Source of the DNA: Polaribacter huanghezhanensis
GTDB taxonomy: Bacteria > Bacteroidota > Bacteroidia > Flavobacteriales > Flavobacteriaceae
Assembly: GCF_030444335.1 (NCBI RefSeq)
Contig: NZ_CP128595.1
Coordinates: 62,001 to 126,000, forward strand
Direction of reading: 5' to 3'
DNA length: 64,000 bases
Shown: positions 36,451-44,518 of the stretch, piece after piece
Layout: each line of letters starts with the position of its first letter
How positions within the stretch are numbered: the stretch's first letter is position 1
Program-made: the position numbers and the translations under genes
Notes under the pieces: generated by a model
What the model was told of the DNA's origin: nothing
Databases searched by the model: none
The model's input: the letters and a program-made list of their open reading frames with translations, nothing else

Positions 36451-37992
36451 ATGTTTAGAAAAATAGCTCTTTTTTCGTTTTTTACAACGTTATTAATTGG
36501 TTGTAACAATCAAAAAGCAACCCCCATAAATGTATCTGAACTTACTATTTCAAAAATACATGATTCTTATCAAAAAGGAAATTATACAAGTGAAGAATTG
36601 GTAAATGAGTATATTAAAAGAATTCAAGAACACGATTCTGAAATCAACTCAATATCCATAATTAATCCTGAAGCAATTTCTATAGCAAAAGAATTAGATA
36701 AGGAGTTTAAAAGAACTAAAAAACTAAGACCTCTTCACGGCATTCCAATCATTATAAAAGACAATATCAATACTAAAAATCTTCCAACAACTGGAGGCGC
36801 CTTAGCTTTAAAAGATTTTATCCCTAAAGAAAATGCCTTTATTATTAACAAACTAATAGATGCTGGAGCAATAATTCTTGCAAAATCTAATATGGCAGAG
36901 TGGGCCTTTTCTGCAATGCATACAGAAAGTTCAACCAAAGGAACTACTCGAAATCCTTATAATTTAGAATACGTTCCAGCAGGATCAAGCGGGGGAACAG
37001 CTGCTTCTGTTGCTGCAAATTTTGGAACTATCGGGTTAGGAACAGATACTGGAAATTCTATTCGAGGTCCTTCGTCGCATAATGCACTTGTAGGATTTAG
37101 AACTACAATGGGTTTGATTAGTAGAGAAGGAATTATACCATTATTTTTAAGAAATGATGTAGTTGGCCCAATGGGAAGAACTGTAGAAGATGCAACTCGG
37201 GTAATGCAAGTAATGGCAGGAATTGACCCAAATGATGAAATAACATCCTATTCTAAAGGAAAAACTTTTAAAAATTACACGCAGTTTTTAAATAAAAATG
37301 GATTAAACGGTGCTAGAATTGGGGTTTTAAGAGAGTTAAGTGAAGATAATATTGACCCAGAAGTAAAAGTTTTATTTGAAAAAGCTATTGTAGATTTAGA
37401 CTCTTTAGGTGCAGAAATCATAGACCCAATTATTATTCCAAATTTCTCGAAATTACGTCAAAATCAATGGTGTTCAGAATTTAAAAAAGATGTAGAAGCT
37501 TATTTGGCTACTTATGTTAAAAGAGATACTATGAAAACTATTGAAGATATTATTAGAGTTGGAAGCAAATCTAAATATGCTCGTGATAATTTAGCATCGG
37601 CAAGTAAAAAATTTACACGTTGGGGAGATGTAAAAGAAAAGTGTTCTAACGCCTATAAAGATCCTAGAAGAATTGCATTTAGAGAGGCAATAGAAAAAGT
37701 AATGGATTCATTAAATATAGATGCAATAATTTATCCTACTTGGAATAATAAACCTGCAAGAATTGCTTTTTTTGAAAAAGAATATCTGGGTGATAATAAT
37801 CAAATAATTGCACCACATACGGGGCAACCAGCTTTTACTGTTCCAATGGGATTTACAAAAGGAAATTTACCCGCAGGAATTCAGTTTTTGGGAAGAATGT
37901 ATGCAGAGCCAACGTTGATAAAACTTGCCTACTCTTACGAACAAGGAACACTACACAGAAAAGAACCAAAATTAAAATCAGCAAATAATTAA
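36451..37992 (+). CDS. Amidase-signature lipoprotein
   Basis: A 513-residue member of the amidase signature family, exported as a lipoprotein (lipobox LLIGC, Cys18). The catalytic Ser-cisSer-Lys triad is present: Lys103 in IIKDN, Ser179 in GSSGG, and the nucleophile Ser203 in TDTGNSIRGP. The rest follows the GatA/fatty-acid amide hydrolase layout. Because it has a lipobox and no gatB/gatC neighbours it is not the tRNA amidotransferase; it more likely hydrolyses amides or peptide amides outside the cytoplasm. The next gene, an MBL lipoprotein, begins 10 bases after its stop. Confidence 0.92.
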   Translation: MFRKIALFSFFTTLLIGCNNQKATPINVSELTISKIHDSYQKGNYTSEELVNEYIKRIQEHDSEINSISIINPEAISIAKELDKEFKRTKKLRPLHGIPIIIKDNINTKNLPTTGGALALKDFIPKENAFIINKLIDAGAIILAKSNMAEWAFSAMHTESSTKGTTRNPYNLEYVPAGSSGGTAASVAANFGTIGLGTDTGNSIRGPSSHNALVGFRTTMGLISREGIIPLFLRNDVVGPMGRTVEDATRVMQVMAGIDPNDEITSYSKGKTFKNYTQFLNKNGLNGARIGVLRELSEDNIDPEVKVLFEKAIVDLDSLGAEIIDPIIIPNFSKLRQNQWCSEFKKDVEAYLATYVKRDTMKTIEDIIRVGSKSKYARDNLASASKKFTRWGDVKEKCSNAYKDPRRIAFREAIEKVMDSLNIDAIIYPTWNNKPARIAFFEKEYLGDNNQIIAPHTGQPAFTVPMGFTKGNLPAGIQFLGRMYAEPTLIKLAYSYEQGTLHRKEPKLKSANN

Positions 37993-38002
37993 AGCAACTC
38001 AC

Positions 38003-38767
38003 ATGAAAAAAAATATCTTTTTATTACTGTTGATTACGATCGTTTCAATCAGTTGTAAATCAAAAGAAAAAAAAGCAGCTCCTGCGCAAAAGAAGGAAGC
38101 TCAATTAATTATTACGCCGATTGAACATGCAACAGCGGTTCTTACTTATAAAGATGTAACGATTTTTATTGATCCAACAGGAAACGCCGCTGCATTTGCA
38201 AACTTTTCTGCGCCAAATTATGTGTTTATTACTGATATTCACGGAGATCATTTGAATGTAAAAACATTGGAATCTTTAGACTTATCCAAAACGACAATTG
38301 TTGCTCCAAAAGCGGTTACAGATAAACTACCAGAAGGAATTGCAAAAGAAATTATCATCATCAACAACGGAGAAGAAAAAACATTTGGCGTTTTAAAAGC
38401 TGAGGCAATTCCGATGTACAATCTTAGAAAAGAAGCGTTGAAATTTCATACAAAAGGAAGAGGAAATGGCTATGTTTTTACAATCGACAATCAGCGAATT
38501 TATTTTTCGGGCGATACAGAAGACATTCCAGAAATGCGCGCCTTAAAAAATATTGATAAAGCTTTTGTTTGCATGAATTTACCGTACACAATGACAGTTG
38601 AAAGTGCTGCTGATGCGGTGTTGGAATTCAAACCCAAAGAAGTGTTTCCGTATCATTATAGAGGAACTGGAGGTTTGAGTGATGTTGCAAAATTCAAAAG
38701 TTTGGTCAACCTAGGAAACCCGAATATTAAAGTTGTTCAGTTGAATTGGTATCCTAATCAGAAATAA
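38003..38767 (+). CDS. Metallo-beta-lactamase-fold lipoprotein
   Basis: A 254-residue lipoprotein (Cys18 after VSIS) with an MBL fold of the UlaG-like small type. The metal motif is TDIHGDHLN at about 75-83, i.e. the first His of HxHxDH is replaced by Asp, leaving DxHxDH as in UlaG-type relatives; later ligands are in FSGDTEDI and FPYHYRG. The substrate is unknown. It follows the amidase lipoprotein by 10 bases, so both may act on the same exported compound. Confidence 0.85.
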   Translation: MKKNIFLLLLITIVSISCKSKEKKAAPAQKKEAQLIITPIEHATAVLTYKDVTIFIDPTGNAAAFANFSAPNYVFITDIHGDHLNVKTLESLDLSKTTIVAPKAVTDKLPEGIAKEIIIINNGEEKTFGVLKAEAIPMYNLRKEALKFHTKGRGNGYVFTIDNQRIYFSGDTEDIPEMRALKNIDKAFVCMNLPYTMTVESAADAVLEFKPKEVFPYHYRGTGGLSDVAKFKSLVNLGNPNIKVVQLNWYPNQK

Positions 38768-38792
38768 AGATTAATTATTTTAATTTTTAAAA

Positions 38793-39248
38793 ATGAGAAA
38801 AAAAATAGCATTTCTTTTAATCTTAATTATTACTTCATGTGGTTACAAGGGAACAGATATTGAGAAGTTTCCAAATAAGATTTTAGAATTTAATGATTTA
38901 CCTGATGAAATCAAAAACATTTATTTGAATCAATGGAAACCAAATGCTTGGGATACTTTTGAGAAAAATGGTTACGTTATCAATCTAGACAGTATAAACT
39001 ATGATTTCAAATATAATAATACAGCAATAACTGGAGTAAGGCCTGGAGCAAAAATTTTTACTGTAAATAATAAGAGTTTTTTTCTAAAAAGAAATAGCAA
39101 TAAAGAACAACCTCCTTTTATTTTAAAAAATAAAAATATTTATTTTCAATTATCTAGGAATTCTAATGAAATGAATTTATTAAACTTAACTGATTTAAAA
39201 AAATGTGTTTTTAAAAAATACGATATTTCTAAAGCGATAAAAAAATAA
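38793..39248 (+). CDS. Small lipoprotein of unknown function
   Basis: A 151-residue protein with a lipobox (IITSC, Cys16). The mature part contains YKGTDIEKFPNKILEFNDLPDEIKN and strands around VINLDSINYDFKY, an alpha/beta mix. I recognise no family. Base composition resembles its neighbours. It follows the MBL gene by 25 bases and could be the last gene of that unit. Confidence 0.7.
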   Translation: MRKKIAFLLILIITSCGYKGTDIEKFPNKILEFNDLPDEIKNIYLNQWKPNAWDTFEKNGYVINLDSINYDFKYNNTAITGVRPGAKIFTVNNKSFFLKRNSNKEQPPFILKNKNIYFQLSRNSNEMNLLNLTDLKKCVFKKYDISKAIKK

Positions 39249-39268
39249 GTCAACAACATCATTAGTAA

Positions 39269-40639
39269 CTACTCCGTAGCTTTTAAATAATTGGTAATTA
39301 CTTTTTGCACTTTGGCATTGTCAAAAACTGTTGGATACAATTCTTCAATAATTTTTCTGTAATCTGCGTCAATTGCAAGTCCATTCTTTAAATGAATCAA
39401 AGCGTATTTCTCTTTAAAAGTCAATAGAAACAAACCACACAAACGATATTCAATTTCTGCAAATTGTCTGTAGGTATTTTTTGCTTTAATCATTGTTTTT
39501 AAAGCTTCTTCAAACTCGCCTAAAAACAACAACACATCTGCCAAACCAACATAAATTTCTAACGAAAGATCGTCTAAATTCAAACACTTTTTAAAAGCTT
39601 TTACCGCTTCCTCATAAAAATTTAATTTTAAATTTATCTCTGCATATTTTCTCCAATACATCGGATTTGAATCATCAATATGCAAGGCTTTTTTAATATA
39701 ATATAAGGCTTTCTGGTATTGCTTTTCTTCTTGAAACAAATTGGTTAACAGCAACCAAGCCTTGTCTAATAACGGATCTTCATGCACCGCTTTCTTAAAG
39801 TATTTTGCTGCAGCATCTAAATCATTTAATTTCTGATAACATTCTCCGATTCTAACAAATACAAATGCCGTTGGATCGTCTAATTCTAACGTAATTAAGT
39901 AATTCTGAATCGCTTCTTCGTAACGTTCTAATTCTTCTAATGTTTTTGCTTTTTCTAAATATCCGCCGATAAAAGATTCATCAATAAGTACCGCATAATC
40001 AAAAGCTCTTAACGCTTCTTTAAATCTATTTAGCACAAAATATTGTCTTCCTAACTGATGCCAAGCAACTTCGCAATACGGATTTGAATCTATATAATTG
40101 GTTAAATACACAATTGCTTCTTCGTGGTTGTTTTCCATATCAAAACAATAGACAACATTATATAAAGATGAATAATCTTCATAATCTACATCAATACAAT
40201 TGGCAAAATTTAATCGTGCATTTTCGAAATCGTCTAAATACAAATATTCCATACCAACCATAGACCAAATATCTGCAGGATCGTCAGTAACTGCTAAAAT
40301 TTGATTCAACGTTGAAATCGCTTCAACATGTTTATCATTTTTAGATAAAATAATTGCTTTCTGAATTAACAATTCTTCATTGTTTGGTGCAATTGCTTCT
40401 ATTTCGTTAATTAAAGTTGTTGCATTTTGTAGTTTGTCTTCAAAAATTAACAGCTCTACTTTCAATAATTTTAATACAACAGAAGTTGGATGTTGCTCCA
40501 AGCCTAACTTCACCGCTTTGTTTGCCAGAGAATGTTTTCCATTGTCTAAATAATGCTGAATAATTTCTTCAAACTCAACAGAGTCAAAGAAATACACATT
40601 ATTTGTTTTTAACATGGACTCGAATTTTGATAGTGACAT
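39269..40639 (-). CDS. Tetratricopeptide-repeat protein
   Basis: A 456-residue all-helical protein with about ten consecutive 34-residue TPR units over residues 18-440, for example AWHQLGRQYFVLNRFKEALR and AWLLLTNLFQEEKQYQKAL. There is no signal peptide, so it is cytoplasmic; such proteins act as protein-binding scaffolds. The start is at the Met of MSLSKFESML. It is divergent from pyrR across a 290-base region that carries the pyrR promoter. Confidence 0.88.
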   Translation of the reverse strand: MSLSKFESMLKTNNVYFFDSVEFEEIIQHYLDNGKHSLANKAVKLGLEQHPTSVVLKLLKVELLIFEDKLQNATTLINEIEAIAPNNEELLIQKAIILSKNDKHVEAISTLNQILAVTDDPADIWSMVGMEYLYLDDFENARLNFANCIDVDYEDYSSLYNVVYCFDMENNHEEAIVYLTNYIDSNPYCEVAWHQLGRQYFVLNRFKEALRAFDYAVLIDESFIGGYLEKAKTLEELERYEEAIQNYLITLELDDPTAFVFVRIGECYQKLNDLDAAAKYFKKAVHEDPLLDKAWLLLTNLFQEEKQYQKALYYIKKALHIDDSNPMYWRKYAEINLKLNFYEEAVKAFKKCLNLDDLSLEIYVGLADVLLFLGEFEEALKTMIKAKNTYRQFAEIEYRLCGLFLLTFKEKYALIHLKNGLAIDADYRKIIEELYPTVFDNAKVQKVITNYLKATE

Positions 40640-40841
40640 AGGCTTCTAATTTTATCATCAAAAGGAAAAAATAAAAATGAGTATTCCCTTTTTATTCGAT
40701 TAAACAAATTGTAATAATTTAGTTGTATTACAGAATTAAAAGTACTACAAGTCTTGGCGCACTTTTATAAAAAGTGGTTTACTTTTCAACAAATTAATTA
40801 ACAAAAATTACACCCTTTTTAAAATGCTATTCAGTAAAATT

Positions 40842-40871
40842 TTGCGAATCCTTTTATTTACACTAATTTTG
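40842..40871 (+). promoter_or_regulatory. Bacteroidetes-type promoter for pyrR-pyrB
   Basis: TTG at 40842-40844, 19 bases, then TAATTTTG at 40864-40871, an exact TAnnTTTG match. Transcription would start near 40878 and leave a leader of only about 53 bases before the pyrR ATG at 40931. Confidence 0.7.
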
Positions 40872-40884
40872 CGTAGTATTAATT

Positions 40885-40930
40885 ATCAGTTTTACTGATT
40901 TATTCCAGATTAAATCTGGGCATTTTTCTT
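40885..40930 (+). promoter_or_regulatory. Structured pyrR leader, possible attenuator
   Basis: Two hairpins fill the leader: ATCAGT (40885-40890) with ACTGAT (40894-40899), and CCAGAT (40905-40910) with ATCTGG (40914-40919). The second is followed by GCATTTTTCTT directly before the ATG, giving a weak terminator-like shape. It may be an RNA control point for PyrR or another uridylate sensor. Confidence 0.45.
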
Positions 40931-41473
40931 ATGAGCTCGAAGGTATTATTAAACTCGAAAGAAATTGAAATTATCTTACATCGACTAGCGTGTCAGCTTA
41001 TCGAAAACCACAACGATTTTTCTAACACTGTTTTAATTGGCTTACAACCAAGGGGCATTTATTTGGCCAATAGAATTGCAGCTATTTTAGTCAATGATTA
41101 CCAGATTAAAGATTTAAAATTAGGCTTTCTAGACATTACTTTTTATAGAGACGATTTTAGAAGAAGAGATTCTCCTATCGATGCGAGCAGTACAAAAATT
41201 GATTTTTTAATTGAAGATAAAAACGTGGTTTTAATTGATGATGTTTTATTTTCTGGACGAAGCATTAGAGCTGGTTTGTCTGCAATCAACGATTTTGGAA
41301 GACCAAGTTTGGTAGAATTATTAGTGCTAATTGACAGACGATTTAGCAGACATTTACCAATTCAGCCTAATTATAGAGGAAGACAAGTTGATGCCATCAA
41401 CCAAGAAAAAGTAAAAGTTTGCTGGAAAGAAACACACAAAAAAGACGTAGTTTATATAGAACAGAATTCATAA
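40931..41473 (+). CDS. pyrR: PyrR-type phosphoribosyltransferase (bifunctional pyr operon regulator/uracil phosphoribosyltransferase)
   Basis: A 180-residue type I phosphoribosyltransferase with the PRPP loop VVLIDDVLFSGRS at 99-111 and QPRG at 39-42, the residue pattern of PyrR. PyrR proteins both make UMP from uracil and, in Firmicutes, bind pyr mRNA to promote attenuation. It is followed after one base by pyrB, so the gene order supports a pyrimidine role. RNA binding by Bacteroidota members is not established; the structured leader here is suggestive. Confidence 0.93.
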   Translation: MSSKVLLNSKEIEIILHRLACQLIENHNDFSNTVLIGLQPRGIYLANRIAAILVNDYQIKDLKLGFLDITFYRDDFRRRDSPIDASSTKIDFLIEDKNVVLIDDVLFSGRSIRAGLSAINDFGRPSLVELLVLIDRRFSRHLPIQPNYRGRQVDAINQEKVKVCWKETHKKDVVYIEQNS

Positions 41474-41474
41474 A

Positions 41475-42404
41475 ATGAAACAACTAAGCGTAGACCATTT
41501 ATTAGGCATAAAATATCTGAACAAGAACGATATTGATCTTATTTTTGAAACTGCCGATCATTTTAAAGAAGTTATCAATAGACCGATTAAAAAAGTTCCT
41601 TCGCTTAGAGACATTACCATTGCCAATTTATTTTTTGAAAACAGCACAAGAACAAAACTTTCTTTTGAATTGGCTGAGAAACGACTTTCTGCAGATATTA
41701 TCAACTTTTCTGCAAGTCAATCTTCCGTAAAAAAAGGAGAAACATTAATCGACACGGTAAACAATATTTTATCAATGAAAGTTGATATTGTGGTAATGCG
41801 TCATCCAAATGTTGGCGCCGGAGTTTTTTTATCAAAACACGTAAATGCAAAAATTATAAATGCTGGTGACGGCACACACGAACATCCAACACAAGCCCTG
41901 TTAGATTCGTATTCTATCAGAGAAAAATTAGGAAGTGTAAAAGGAAAAAAGATTGTAATTGTTGGCGATATTTTACACTCTAGAGTTGCATTATCAAACA
42001 TCTTTGCATTGCAATTACAAGGCGCAGAAGTGAAGGTTTGCGGACCTACAACCTTAATACCAAAATATATTACCAGTTTGGGAGTTACTGTAGAAACCAA
42101 CTTAAAAAAAGCATTGAATTGGTGTGATGTTGCCAACGTTTTACGCGTGCAACACGAGCGAATGGATGTTAATTATTTTCCTTCAACCAGAGAATACACA
42201 CAACTTTTCGGAATCAACCAACAAGTATTGGATAGCTTAGACAAAAAGATTGTGATTATGCATCCAGGACCAATAAATCGCGGTGTAGAAATTACAAGTG
42301 ATGTTGCAGATTCTAACGAATCAATCATTTTAAATCAGGTTGAAAACGGCGTTGCAGTTAGAATGGCGGTTATTTATTTATTGGCGCAACAGATCAAAAG
42401 ATAA
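41475..42404 (+). CDS. pyrB: Aspartate carbamoyltransferase catalytic subunit
   Basis: Condenses aspartate and carbamoyl phosphate, the committed step of pyrimidine synthesis. The 309-residue protein contains the carbamoyl-phosphate motif STRTK at 57-61, SSVKKGE (83-89), HPTQALLD at 137-144, and GPINRGVE near 262-269, plus HERM for aspartate binding. Length is normal for the catalytic chain. No pyrI follows, so regulation through a separate regulatory chain is not indicated here. The gene begins one base after pyrR. Confidence 0.96.
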   Translation: MKQLSVDHLLGIKYLNKNDIDLIFETADHFKEVINRPIKKVPSLRDITIANLFFENSTRTKLSFELAEKRLSADIINFSASQSSVKKGETLIDTVNNILSMKVDIVVMRHPNVGAGVFLSKHVNAKIINAGDGTHEHPTQALLDSYSIREKLGSVKGKKIVIVGDILHSRVALSNIFALQLQGAEVKVCGPTTLIPKYITSLGVTVETNLKKALNWCDVANVLRVQHERMDVNYFPSTREYTQLFGINQQVLDSLDKKIVIMHPGPINRGVEITSDVADSNESIILNQVENGVAVRMAVIYLLAQQIKR

Positions 42405-42428
42405 TTTGTTTTCTTAACCACTATTCTT

Positions 42429-42761
42429 ATGAAAATTTCTCAAAAAGACAACTACATTCTTATTTCATCTACCGAAAATTCATTTGCTGAATTTATAAAA
42501 GCATTTAAAGCAGAAAAATTAAATGTTGCAAAAAATCACACAATTCTTGAACTTTCTGAAAATCTTAACACAACCCTAAACGATTTGTCTTTATTTTTGG
42601 ATATCGCTACAAATTACAGCGCAAATGGCATGTCTTTTGTAGTAGTTTGTAACGAAATTGATATTGACGAAATTCCTGATGAAATTAATGTTGTACCAAC
42701 ATTACAAGAAGCAGAAGATGTTTTAGAAATGGAAGTAATAGAAAGAGATTTAGGTTTTTAA
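42429..42761 (+). CDS. STAS-like small protein of unknown function
   Basis: A 110-residue soluble protein with alternating strands and helices: YILISSTENSFAEFIKAFKAE, HTILELSEN, MSFVVVCNEIDIDEIPDE and a final QEAEDVLEMEVIERDLGF. The layout resembles a divergent STAS/anti-anti-sigma-factor fold, and genomes often annotate it with the adjacent RNase Z by position only. There is no Ser at a clear phosphorylation site. It is 24 bases after pyrB and may be co-transcribed; the function is open. Confidence 0.65.
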   Translation: MKISQKDNYILISSTENSFAEFIKAFKAEKLNVAKNHTILELSENLNTTLNDLSLFLDIATNYSANGMSFVVVCNEIDIDEIPDEINVVPTLQEAEDVLEMEVIERDLGF

Positions 42762-42798
42762 AACCCTTTTATTTTTCAAAAAAAACAACAACTAACAA

Positions 42799-43116
42799 AT
42801 GGTAAAAAAACTACTTTTTATTTTATTTTTATGCTTTTCAACTGCTGTTTTTTCTCAAAAAACCTTGCAGAAATTAGCTGCTGCTCCAAATCCGTTTATT
42901 AGCTCAACAAACATACAATTTAACGCTACAAAAAATCAAAATGTGCTTTTAGTCATTAAAAATGTGCTAGGAAAAACTGTTTTTTCTAAAACATATACTG
43001 CTAAAATTGGCAGTAATAAAATCACTTTTAACAGAAACAACTTACAATCTGGAATGTACATTTATGCCATTAGAAGCAGCAATGAAATGATTTCGAAACG
43101 CTTTGTTATCAAATGA
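42799..43116 (+). CDS. Miniature exported protein consisting of a T9SS sorting domain
   Basis: A 105-residue protein: signal peptide (about 1-19, ending FSQ), then a complete type A sorting domain of the type IX secretion system, with PNPF near residues 32-35, VLLVIKNVLGKTVFSKT, and a closing MYIYAIRSSNEMISKRFVIK strand. There is no passenger domain. The sorting domain normally directs cargo to the surface and is cleaved, so this stand-alone copy is odd. It overlaps rnz by 4 bases. Confidence 0.8.
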   Translation: MVKKLLFILFLCFSTAVFSQKTLQKLAAAPNPFISSTNIQFNATKNQNVLLVIKNVLGKTVFSKTYTAKIGSNKITFNRNNLQSGMYIYAIRSSNEMISKRFVIK

Positions 43117-44027
43117 GTTTACAGTTAACTATTTTAGGTTGTCATTCTGCAACACCACGAGTAAACGCACATCCAACAGCGCAATATTTAGAAATAAATA
43201 ACAGTCATTTTTTAATTGATTGTGGCGAAGGAACTCAACGTCAAATGCGGAAATACAAAGTTGGTTTTGCAAAAATCAATCATATTTTTATTTCTCATTT
43301 ACACGGCGATCATTTCTTTGGATTAATTGGTTTAATTTCTACATTCGGAATTTTAAATCGAGAAAAAGAACTCCATATTTACGGTCCAAAAGGCATCAAA
43401 GAAGTTACTAATTTGCAATTAAAAGTTTCGAAAACTTATTCGAAATTTGATGTTATTTTTCATGAATTAACATCTAAAAATAGCGAACTAATTTTTGAAG
43501 ATGATAAAGTTTCTGTAAGTACAATTCCGTTAAACCACAGAGTCTATACCAACGGATTTCTATTTAGAGAAAAAGCTGCTGCCAGAAAGTTACACATCGA
43601 AAATGTACAGCAATATCCAGAAATACAAACCTGCGATTATCACCATATAAAAGCAGGAAAAGATGTAGTTTTAGAAAGTGGAGAAATCATTAAAAACGAA
43701 GAACTCACCTTGCCTCCAGCAAAAACAAAAAGCTATGCTTTTTGTAGCGATACTTTGTACAAAGAAGATATTGTTCCTATTATAAAAGGTGTAGATTTAT
43801 TATATCATGAAGCTACTTTTTTATCAGACAGAGAAGATTTGGCAAAAAAAACAAAACATTCTACAGCAAAACAAGCCGCACAAATTGCATCGCAAGCAGA
43901 TGTAAATCAGCTGGTTATTGGTCATTACTCTAGCCGATACAAAAATATTGAATTGTTTAAAGAAGAAGCTGAAAAAATTTTCCCGAAAGTTACTTTAGCG
44001 GAAGCTGGAAAAAAGATATTCCTATAA
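43113..44027 (+). CDS. rnz: Ribonuclease Z
   Basis: Endonuclease that matures tRNA 3' ends. The 304-residue MBL protein has the core HLHGDH in SHLHGDHFFG (61-70), the start LGCHSATPR typical of RNase Z, the C-terminal ligand stretch CSDTLY near 210-215, HEATFLSD near 231, and GHYSSRY near 270. Length matches the short bacterial form. The start overlaps the T9SS-sorted protein by four bases, coupling the two. Confidence 0.95.
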   Translation: MSLQLTILGCHSATPRVNAHPTAQYLEINNSHFLIDCGEGTQRQMRKYKVGFAKINHIFISHLHGDHFFGLIGLISTFGILNREKELHIYGPKGIKEVTNLQLKVSKTYSKFDVIFHELTSKNSELIFEDDKVSVSTIPLNHRVYTNGFLFREKAAARKLHIENVQQYPEIQTCDYHHIKAGKDVVLESGEIIKNEELTLPPAKTKSYAFCSDTLYKEDIVPIIKGVDLLYHEATFLSDREDLAKKTKHSTAKQAAQIASQADVNQLVIGHYSSRYKNIELFKEEAEKIFPKVTLAEAGKKIFL

Positions 44028-44058
44028 ATTATCAGTACTTCTAATCAATTTATTTTTT

Positions 44059-44421
44059 TTAATATTGATGGATGCTTAACAACACCAACGTACACGCAAC
44101 TTCGGTTTCAATATTATTTTCTTTCAGTAATTCTAAAAATTCAGCATTTTCTGTCCCAGGGTTAAAAATTACGCGTCTTGGTTGTAAGCCAATTACATAT
44201 TTATAATACTCTTTTTGCCTCGTTGGATTTAAATATAAAGTTACAGTATCAACATCTTTAAAAGGTACTTTTTCTACCTCGATTTTAACATCTAAAACAG
44301 TTCCTTTTTTTGCTCCTACGGCAAAAACATCAATATTATTTGCTCTTAATTTTTGAATCGCTTTATTCGAGTAACGTTCTGTGTTTACTGATGCTCCAAG
44401 TACTAAGGTAGTTTTTTTCAT
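44059..44421 (-). CDS. CoA-binding domain protein
   Basis: A 120-residue Rossmann-fold CoA-binding (YccU-like) protein with TLVLGASVNTERYSNKAI at the start and FNPGTENAEF near the end, both typical of the single-domain CoA-binding group. The catalytic function is unknown. It is convergent with rnz and divergent from the receptor gene at 44519. Confidence 0.88.
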   Translation of the reverse strand: MKKTTLVLGASVNTERYSNKAIQKLRANNIDVFAVGAKKGTVLDVKIEVEKVPFKDVDTVTLYLNPTRQKEYYKYVIGLQPRRVIFNPGTENAEFLELLKENNIETEVACTLVLLSIHQY

Positions 44422-44518
44422 TTGTTAATATTATGTTAAAGAGTATTAATGCAAGTAACAAAGATAAGAAATATAGCGTCTATCAAGCATCAAATCAAAA
44501 CAACTTAAAATACATTTT

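Noticed and set aside
36451-37992. Amidase as GatA of the tRNA amidotransferase
   Set aside because: It has a lipoprotein signal and no gatB or gatC nearby.
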